This document shows positions 55,901 to 64,000 of a DNA stretch of 64,000 bases, piece after piece. A program made the translations under genes and the position numbers. A model generated the notes under the pieces. It searched no databases. It worked only from the letters and a program-made list of their open reading frames with translations, and was not told the origin of the DNA. The DNA is from Pterobdella sp. o SKG-2022 (taxonomy: Eukaryota; Annelida; Clitellata; Hirudinida; Piscicolidae). The stretch is taken from the NCBI GenBank assembly GCA_964035795.1, contig OZ038320.1, forward strand, positions 30,893,125-30,957,124, in the 5' to 3' direction. The stretch's first letter is position 1. Every line of letters begins with the position of its first letter.

Positions 55901-58900
55901 TAAGTGGTCAGTCATATTAACATTGGTAAAGTACTAGCTTGCTAACTATATGATATAACCTTTTTTTGCTTATACCACAGGTATTAATTAATATTAATAT
56001 TGTTTTCTTCACACATTATGTATCAATTTTTTGTTAATTTTTTAAAAAATAACTTCACAAAAAGAGGCAATATTTTGATACTTTTTTGATACATTATTTT
56101 GACACAACTAAAATTTTTGACAAATTTAATTTTGTCATAATTCATTAATATTTTTTTTAAACTCCCCAATCATTTCAACAAAAACACCACTTAATATTCA
56201 CATATAAGAATCATAATTTATACAGTTATATATAACAAAATATTTGGAAGATCTGATATGAAAAGATCTGATTGATCAGACACCATTGCAAAAACACTGG
56301 AATCAAAAAAAGCATTTTAAATATACTGCACATGAAAATGATGATAATTCACAAATGAATGTTATATGGATATAAGATAGGGTTTATACTATGGATACAT
56401 AGCAGATGACATGTATCCAATGCTGGTTTTAAACTCAGTTCTATTGCCATTGTGGCATGGTAGTCAGATTTATTTAATTGTATATAGTATTGTGATGAAC
56501 TATATTATTGAATTTACCGCTTTTGAAGCAAACCAGTTTCTTATTGCATGCTAATTTAAAAAAATAGCGATACAAATAACAATAATATATAGCAAAGATA
56601 ATAGAAAATATAACAAAAAAGAATAAGCAATGACATAATATATATTGATATCATGAACATAATACAATATATATTGATATGGTTGAAGTACCAAAAACAA
56701 CTAACGTTGGGGGCATCAGGAGTGTCAAGACGAATGTCATCAATGCGTTTCAGAAGGTCGTCAAATCCTGGTGGTTGTGTAGTGTTGTGGGTGGTTGTGT
56801 GGTGTGAGTGCAAGTGGTTGTGTTGGTAGTGGTAGTTGTATTAGTGATCATGTAAATGTAGATGTTTGTGGTGTGGGTGGTTGTAGGAATGTAGAGTCGT
56901 CGTATTAGTGATAATTTTCTATTGGTTATAGGGTGTGAGTGGCTTTGTAGGGGTTGTTAAGCAGGGTTTTATTGGTGGCTCATATAATCGCTGTATGTAT
57001 GGCTGTTTCATGCTAAGTGTAATTCGATCTGACTACTCTCACCACCGCTATAATCACTTCCTCTACTACTACTACTACAACTACTAAATATAATAAAAAC
57101 AATATACAATATTAGATTTTACCCACGCCAAGTGATAAATATATTAGCAAAAAAGTCAATTAATGTTATCAGCTTGAAGCACAATAAAAAGATAACATTT
57201 TGATTAGCTTGCATAAATACTTCTATACAAAAGAAAAGTTGTGTTTGATCAATATAGGTTTTTGTTGTGCTGATTGAATGCATTTTTGCTTGAATAGCTT
57301 TTTGCATGCATTGAGTTTATCCTTTTGTATATTTAGTCATTTTTATAAATATTATAGAATGCCTGTTTAACTTATGGAAAGCTTTGTAAATTTTAATCAA
57401 TTTTCAAGTTTTTCTATGTTGGGTATTTATTCTAGGCATGGAAAATCATTAGTCTTCATTATATAACACAATGGTATATGAATAAAAGTAGCTTAACAAT
57501 TTTTACATAATGAACCAAATGTTAATTCGTTTATAAAAATATCCCATCAATTTATTCCTTCATATAGCTAAGAATAGATAAAAAGACAAAAAAAATGAAA
57601 ACCAAAAAACAATTAGATAAAGGAACAGCTAGATAGATAAGCGAAGACACCCACCCTTCACAAACAAACATGAAGGTACCTTTAGCAATATCCTGGCCAG
57701 TGAGGATGTTATTGTAGAGGTCTGAGACGAGTTGAGAGATAAGTTCCCTATGGTGGTTGTGGCGCTCAAGACCTTATAAGGGAGAGGTGGTTAAAAAGAC
57801 TCAACTTTGATTGAGAGATGGGGGTTATGGTAGATAGATAATCTATCTATCTAGATAAGAGGCTATGAATATTAATGGTAATTAATTTTTAATATTAGAT
57901 TATACTGCTCTACATGTATGAAGATGATGCAAAAGATATATGAAAATAACAATAGATAGAGACAATAAAACAAAAAAAAAAACAAAGACAAAGAAGCATA
58001 TATTTCCTCTCCTCAGTTGTTTTTCTCAGCAATAAACAAATGCACACTATTATTATAAATGATACTAAACCACAAGTTCAAAGTTCAATGCTATCATACC
58101 CCCATGTAGAAGATTAATAAACTGTTATCTCCCCCATCTTTATTTAAATAATCACATATCACCACCACCACCACCTCATTATTATTACCTTCACCATCAC
58201 CATCATCATATATACAATTAAATATCACCATTAACGCCAAAACCACCATCACCATCATTATCATCACCACCACCAGCATCTCCATATATTCAATGACACT
58301 TCACCTCCATTATGATTACTACATTCATCACCATCATCCTCACCATGATCTTATATACAAGGATACATAATCACCTTAATCAAATATAAAGTGATATGAA
58401 GTACCTATTTCAATGGCCAGAATGAGTATCTTGTAAGCATGCTTGGGTGAGAGGTTAGACTCATAAATTGACTCCTAAGTGGGTGATGATGTCAGATATG
58501 GTGGTGGATAATGGTGAGTGGCTGGAAGATGAAGATAATGATGGTTTGTGGTTGAGTGACAAAGATGGTGTTTGATGTTCAAATGAGGATGATGGTAGTA
58601 AATGGCTGGATGATAATGGTGGTGTTGGTAAAATGATGAATAGTTTTGCAGTTTTATTTAATAAATAATATAGTTTTGGTATTGTCTATGAAAAAAGTTG
58701 GAAAAATAATAAATTGTTTTAATCAATAATAATACTGTATTGAAGCATATGGTAATCAGTATCCCATTCAATAAGCCCGATCAGCTAATTTAGATATGAA
58801 ATTCATTGGGTATGTGTAATGATTTAATGTTACCTTATATAGATGATGATATGAATAACTGTAATGAGCTAAACTTGAAGGTGTAAAAACCTCTGAACAC

Positions 58901-60401
58901 TAAGTTTTTATTATTATAGCTTGTTATGTCTACTGGTGCATAGGGCAACAATAAATAGTTCAAATGCTAGAAACAGTATAAAGATATTCATTAAAGATGT
59001 ACAATTTTTAAGTTTTATAGTTATTAATGGTGGAGAACAGATCAAATAAAGACAGATAAAATAATAATTGAAATAAATTAAAAATTTAAAGTATTAAGTA
59101 CAATTTGAAATATTTTAAGTTTTGTATTTGTTAAAATAGTGCTTAAGATCTGGTTTTTGTTGTATGGTTAGTTAAACAATATGAATTGAATTTAATGTAA
59201 AAATCAATTCATATTTTGATAATTTTATTCAAAACTGTGGAGATTGTTCCCAATAAGAAACCTATGTATCTAGTCACACTGATTTGTGTATTATAGATCA
59301 AATACATAAAGAAATGTGATACAATCCAGGTGTAATTATAATTTTTGGAAAGCTTAACATCACCTTAACACTTATGTTTTATAATGTAATTTAATGCTAA
59401 ATTTATAAAGCACTTTTACATATAAATCACAGCACTTGCTACAAATTTAATGTAGCAAAAAACACACTGTGGAACAGATGCTGATTGTCGGCCCACATGG
59501 GATCAAACCCAGTAACTTTAGATAATTAGTCTAATGCTCTACCACTGAGCTATAAGAGCCAACAATTTCAATAAAGAACACAATTTGAACTTATATTTTA
59601 AATAAATAAAACAAAACCAGTGTTATTTTTATAAGAATGAAAACAAGATTCAACTCAATTCAACCTCATATAAGAATAAATTCAACTCAATCCAACCTCA
59701 ACTTCATGAGTGTTTCCATGCTCCAGATACTCTTGTAAGGTGCTTCTTATCTCTTTCACCACCTCATCCTCTTTCAGTTCAGGCTCTTTTGCTACCAGCA
59801 AATAGTCACCCTAGTTAGTGTGTACATAAGTTATTATATTAATTCATGAAAGTTTGAAAATTATGAATTTTTGATTGAATCAATTTACTTGATTGTCAGA
59901 GTCATAGTTAGGGTCTCTGATATCATTGCAGCCTGCCTCTTCTCCCAATTCTGAACCCAACCTCCCCCATACTCCTTTGCCTCCTGCACCACCTTCAGCA
60001 AAATATATTTTCTTTGCATTGTTGCATCTACAATTCTCAATCGTTTAAAACCGATATTATATAGTTGACGTTGCAATTTTTAATTCTTCGTAGATATGCT
60101 AATTTAATGCATGTTATGAATTTTGAATTCCACCTTTTTTTGGTTCTCCAAGTTTGCGGTTGCGGTGTCTGTGACGAAGCCTACGTTGGCGAGAAGGGTA
60201 TGGAATTTTTACTTGAACCGTTTCAGTAGTTTCTGCATCTTTCGAAATTCTTTTCGCTTTTCTGATAACTCTAAGCTCTTTCGGTTCATTCAAAATTTCA
60301 TCAGGAATTTCTTGTGAGTTTTTTTCTGTATGTTTTCCGTCTGAGACGCCAGTTTTTGTGTCTTCATCCACGACTGTTGCATCCTTCGTACTTCGGGACA
60401 T
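49430..60401 (-). CDS. PDCD4: Programmed cell death protein 4 (two MA3 domains)
   Basis: Translation repressor; in vertebrates its two MA3 domains bind eIF4A and block its helicase activity. Thirteen exons: 60134-60401, 59889-59992, 59703-59810, 58405-58474, 57680-57772, 56706-56767, 53824-53921, 53444-53487, 53072-53142, 51413-51520, 49977-50090, 49685-49824, 49430-49481; 443 aa (human 469). The basic N-terminus has SRQRRLRHRHRNRKLGEPKK then GGAGGKGVWG, the family signature. MA3-1: EIRSTLQEYLEHGNTHE to FIARCIADDCLPPKFISSY. Linker: DNIWGLGGGNRP. MA3-2: LKEFLDSGDKQEALKCLSEL, VPHFHHELVYQAIDIAIEAS and DISLDVPNAHNLFEDIA. End: GRKRFASEGDGGRIKV, as in human. The 44-nt exon 53444-53487 supplies the EALDKAHVLINMKQ helix. 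The vertebrate S6K/beta-TrCP degron near Ser67 is not evident. Confidence 0.97.
52205..52305. repeat. (ATC)n triplet tracts
   Basis: Two runs of ATC triplets separated by AAACCCCATCAGC(A/G)TCGTC, which itself is duplicated. In a PDCD4 intron (51521-53071) that otherwise shows nothing recognisable. Confidence 0.85.
52968..53045. repeat. (ATCT)n array, short and imperfect
   Basis: About 12 ATCT units degrading into CTACCT variants, ending about 27 nt before PDCD4 exon 53072-53142. A similar short array lies at about 53515-53570. Confidence 0.9.
54143..54354. mobile_element. Foldback element B with about 59-bp outer arms
   Basis: The left arm begins TTTTACCAGTAAAACTTCAA and continues AATAATGAGGGTTTATAAGA ACACG; the right arm is its near-complement ending CTTACTGGTAAAA. 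Inside, a second inverted pair (CTTTCAACAAG...CCTTGTCATAATTC and GAATTATGACAAGATTGTTG) makes almost the whole 212 bp one hairpin. No ORF. It lies in the PDCD4 intron between exons 56706-56767 and 53824-53921. Confidence 0.88.
54590..56160. mobile_element. Candidate 1.57-kb non-autonomous DNA element with about 50-bp inverted ends
   Basis: ACTAATGAATTATGACAAAG followed by TTGAATTTGTCGAAAAT at about 54598-54634 is matched in inverted orientation by GACAAATTTAATTTTGTCAT then AATTCATTAATATTTTTTT at about 56118-56160. The interior is AT-rich with no coding potential and carries a half copy of foldback family A (55438-55525). The end sequence TAATGAATTATGACAA is also the inner arm of foldback B nearby, so the two are related. 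Confidence 0.6.
55438..55525. mobile_element. Foldback family A, half copy
   Basis: TTGATGATGATATAGAATAT then ATCAAAAAGCTATGTCG, and a right arm AATTCAAATATTTTCGTGTT followed by CTTATGATTCTCAA. Its left arm is not preserved. It lies inside the candidate 1.57-kb element. Confidence 0.6.
59396..59563 (-). mobile_element. tRNA-derived SINE, copy 2
   Basis: The minus strand starts GTTGGCTCTTATAGCTCAGT, with A-box TAGCTCAGTGGTAGAGCA and B-box GGGTTTGATCCCATGTGG, then the same body as copy 1 (CTGTTCCACAGTGTGTTTTT, CTACATTAAATTTGTAGCAA) and a tail AAGTGCTTTATAAATTTAGC. The promoter boxes are better preserved than in copy 1. It lies in the PDCD4 intron between exons 59703-59810 and 58405-58474. Confidence 0.88.
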
Positions 60402-62393
60402 GTCTAATTTTTGCAATTAAAAAATTTAAAACAATTAAAATACGTGCAAAATATACTTATAATGCTGATAGATTTTTAAAATCGAACAAAATTAACACTT
60501 AGCGTGACCCGATGTGTCTAATAAATTAAAGAATCACTCTAGAACTTCAACTGGGATTCACAAAAAAACTTTTTTTTTCCAAAAAAACTTTTTTTTTCCA
60601 AAAAAGGTTTTTTTAGTTATACAGCTTTCAAATATTTTATATTTTGTCAAAAGTTTTATATTGCATTGAAAAAAAAATATTTTGTAGCAAAATATAGTTG
60701 AAATATTTTTTCATAAAAATATAATTTAACTTTTTTCTTCTTCTTATATAATTTTTAAAATAAAGAACCATATAAAATTTTAATAAAAATTTATATTCAG
60801 TGAATAGAATCACCAATCAGTCTTTTAAAATAGGAAAAGATAGATCATGGCTGACAGATAACCATTTTCACCTAATATTTTAATTAGTTTTCTTTCATTT
60901 TAATTTATTTTACAACTCATTTTGATTAAAATCAAAACTACACTTTTTAGTACTTTTGACTAGACAAGATTGTCTAACAATTGAAACAATATACCTTTCA
61001 AGACAGGCTTTATTTGATGTCAAACGTTAGATCTTGTTGATAAGTTGAACTTCAGTTTGACATTATACATGCAAACAACATTTTTTAGCTTCAAATATTT
61101 CAATTTAATCAAAAATATTCTGGGTTTTTATGTGCTTTTTTTAAAAAGATGGTTGCAAAATTTATATTTCTTTTAAAGAAATAAACATATCTTAAAAATT
61201 ACCAATATTGAAGTTATTAAACAGAATACCCTTTTTTCAAGTTTTAACATACATTAGTTAGTTCAATTAAAATGCAATCATAAAAAACTTTTCAAACTAT
61301 ATTTCAATACAAGTGTGAATTTTTGTCTTAATTCGTCATTTATTGCATACCAAAGCAAAATTGAACCAAGCGATAATACATGCGAACCGGTGAAAATATT
61401 TAAATAAATAACAATAAATTTATATATCTTCAAAGAAGACCCATAAACTATCTAACGTTACTCAGACCAAGCTTGGAACTGTCCAACCCGATGACTACAC
61501 TCATATACTGTTTAAGGACTAGTCCAAACCACCATAACAACGTTTATATAATAATTAAATGTTATTGGAGTAGGATAGACTGAAAGATATAATTGTAGGA
61601 GACAACTTTATGTTTTCCATTAAAACAAAAATCCAAGGCTTTTCATAAGAAAATCTTAAATTATCATTTATAAGCTTTGTGGTTGTCTCCTTTAATTTTA
61701 ATTCCATTATGATTGACAATATGCAGCGTAAACTTCGAAAAAAGTCAAATGCCCTTAGCATTTAGTTAAACATCGTCCCTTTTCTTTTTTAACAAAGTCT
61801 CTCTTCAGTCAATCCTCTTAAAGCACATAATGTGGTTGCCCGCGTTGTAACGGAGGATCACAAAAAAGATAGAGATTTGAGTATTATCAGTGGTTGAACA
61901 TGATAATATCATTTTCAACGTCAGACTTTCAAAGCATATTGTATTCCTAAAAACTAACTAAATTAAAAATTTCGTTTACGACCAGGTTCAAAGTTGAGTA
62001 ATAATTTAAACATAATAGTGAAGAGTATGATTTTAAAATATATAACCCACTCTTGAAGAAATAATTTGATGACAATAGAAGCATAATACCAAGATACACA
62101 GCATTGCTTATAATAATGAAAAAAACTAAATTAATTAAAATACATGAGGTTAAAAAAAGATGCACCGAAGTTCAAAATAACTCGACATCCAAAGCAAAAC
62201 AATAAAAAAAATAATAAATAAAAAACATCATAATAATTGAAATTATGAAAAAATAAGATAATCATTCAACAATAAACAATGCTAATAGAAAAAATTCAAA
62301 AAAATAATATCCAAACTAATCAAGCTCAAAGAACGAAGATAAAAGATAGCAAGAGAGATGAGAGGAGAGAAAGGCAGATGGCAAGAGATGCAC
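60402..62393. other. Intergenic: PDCD4 5' flank, little recognisable
   Basis: AT-rich. Near 60560-60610 there is a small array of CCAAAAAAACTTTTTTTTT units. A 95-bp element bounded by AGGAGACAAC (61597-61606) and GTTGTCTCCT (61682-61691) resembles a small foldback. No coding module or tRNA seen. Confidence 0.55.
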
Positions 62394-63744
62394 CCCCAGA
62401 GAAGTGCAGAATGACCGATAATTTGTTGCACGCATCCTTGTCATATTTTCTCCACTCCTTCACTATGGCTGCTCTTCTGCTGTCAAACTCTGTACCCACC
62501 TGGGTGGGTTTGATAACAAAGACTTTTAGTTGCACGCCCTTAATGGAAAGCTTAATAAATAACAGTCTTGGAGAGTTTGTAAATTTTAGGACACTGTAAT
62601 CATATTTGTTAATTTGTTTGGTGTTAGTGAGTGAGTTTCCTAACAAAGGCTTTTGTAGCGCAAGTCTTAACATTCATAGAACGTCATTTCACAAAGAAAC
62701 AATTAATAAAACAAAAACATAAATAACAATCAGGGTTAAAGAAAAATAACAACAAAAAGAATAAAAAATATAAAGCAAAACCAACATTGGGTTGTGACTC
62801 AGCACAGTTGATAGCTGTGTACATCATCAAAGGCTCAACATTGGACTCAAAAGGGTTCCAAACACTCAACCTAGTGTTTTCTGCACGTGGGTAATGTTGG
62901 CAACGTTTCATGTTTTTTATTGCGTATATTTTCAAAAGTTAGTTTTTGTTTGTAGTTTAGTATCTAGTGTTTCAATTTAAACTAATTAACATGAGAAATC
63001 ATCGAATAATTTTTTCATCAACTAGATAATCATCGAACCAATAATTAACCCTATAATTATTTAACTAAATAATCAATCAAAAACCAATTATTGTTTAATC
63101 AACTAAACAATCAACAATTAATCAACTAATTAACATCAAAAATCATATATTCATTAGTCAATCACTCAACCAACCCGAAGCATAATGGCTAGCAATCAAC
63201 TCAGTGGTGAGAAGAAGAACATGCACCTTCCCATTGGACTTCCATCTCTCGTAGTCTATAGGGTACTCTGCCGAACCAATGTAGTGATGGGTAAGTATTC
63301 GTAGTGTTTTAAAAGTCATCTAAAATTCATGAAACGCATGCAAGCAATGGGGACACTTGAATACGAGTTGCTTCTATCATTTGATGCACACCAACTTGGT
63401 AGTTCTAGTTTAAGTGGGCAGTTTACCATAGATTTGATGGTTGAAAGGGTAGGTTGGATATATAATGTAGCTTTTATGAAACAAAAATTCATATTGATAT
63501 CAAATATTGATTACTGTCGATTAGGTAATTGTGAATTGGTTAAAAACATATATAATGTGGATTTCGAAATTAAATTTCAAATTAAAAAAAAATTTTTTTA
63601 ATACATTTTTTGCAAAAAAAGACCAAAAAGCCAATAATTATCGACAACAACGAGTTAAAGCATCAAACAACATAAACCTACTAGAATGGACTGGGTACTT
63701 TTCTAATATCTGCTCAGTGTTGTAGTCCTCCAACAACTTCATGC
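62394..63744 (-). CDS. Unidentified gene, internal exons
   Basis: Four candidate exons whose phases can be joined: about 63692-63744 (MKLLEDYNTEQILEKYP), about 63165-63319 (MTFKTLRILTHHYIGSAEYP, DYERWKSNGKVHVLLLTTEL), 62782-62880 (NTRLSVWNPFESNVEPLMMY, TAINCAESQPNV) and 62394 or 62500 to 62639 (LLFIKLSIKGVQLKVFVIKP, then RRAAIVKEWRKYDKDACNKL). Codon-like composition, good acceptors and long runs without low complexity make coding likely. I do not recognise the family. The alternating hydrophobic strands in the last two exons suggest a beta-rich domain, and an adaptor- or integrator-like protein crossed my mind without support. The 5' end lies beyond 64000; the 3' end is unclear. Confidence 0.55.
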
Positions 63745-64000
63745 CTTCACACACGTTTGAAACCTTTCATTTCATTGGTGGATGTTTTTAATAAATATTC
63801 AAGAGGTTCTTGAAAGCTTAATGATTGGCTGATGGTTTGGCTGGCGTAATAACTATATTTTTTCTTTTAAAAAAACTTTTTTTTATTCATATTTTCTAAA
63901 AAGCATTCCTATTGGCATTAAAAAGTAGGTTAAAACTTGATTGGTTGAGAACTATGCTAAAAGTCATTACGAGAAATAGTTGAAAATAGAGCATATGGAA

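Noticed and set aside
59490..59563. A tRNA gene on the minus strand
   Set aside because: Same reason: the tRNA-like part continues into the SINE body and the acceptor stem does not close properly.
62394..62639. Similarity of the right-edge gene to the Integrator subunit 10 C-terminus
   Set aside because: Only a vague resemblance over a few residues from memory; not enough to name it.

Overview
The window is AT-rich nuclear DNA from an invertebrate animal. The genes are split into many short exons (41 to about 575 nt) with introns mostly of a few hundred bases. The intervening DNA is full of microsatellites, degraded non-LTR retrotransposon pieces, tRNA-derived SINEs and foldback elements. 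I cannot name the species. A CATGCTAGCATGGGTTG motif with (ATC)n next to it recalls interspersed repeats I associate with molluscs, especially cephalopods, but introns this short do not fit a cephalopod well, so the phylum stays open. I see no prokaryotic operon, CRISPR array or phage-like system.

Layout. (1) 176-32668, minus strand: about 50 exons of a giant LDL-receptor-related protein (LRP1-like), running from the signal peptide to the left window edge, where it is cut off. Domain order is signal peptide, propeller 1, EGF, propeller 2, EGF, five LDLa modules, two EGFs, propellers 3 to 6 separated by EGFs, two EGFs, then the start of propeller 7. Splice phases join across nearly every junction. 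Several exons carry long Asn, Ser, Thr or Lys/Glu-rich insertions. (2) 33714-34892, minus: complete tail-anchored cytochrome b5, four exons. (3) 39084-41457, plus: complete RSBN1/KDM9-family gene, six exons, one intron apparently of GC-AG type. (4) 43068-49080, plus: complete PRC1/MAP65/Ase1 gene, 15 exons, 574 aa. (5) 49430-60401, minus: complete PDCD4 homologue with two MA3 domains, 13 exons, 443 aa, tail to tail with PRC1 and only 349 nt between stop codons. (6) about 62.39-63.75 kb, minus: internal exons of a gene I cannot identify.

The genes are not a pathway cluster: endocytic/signalling receptor, electron carrier, chromatin demethylase family, cytokinesis bundler, translation inhibitor. 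The most interesting observations are a YWTD exon whose 3' splice site is built from a roughly 196-bp CA microsatellite, an LRP that appears to have lost its N-terminal ligand-binding cluster, homopolymer-encoding LRP exons, an unusual 5' splice-site consensus with T at +3 in about half of introns, and near-perfect foldback elements.
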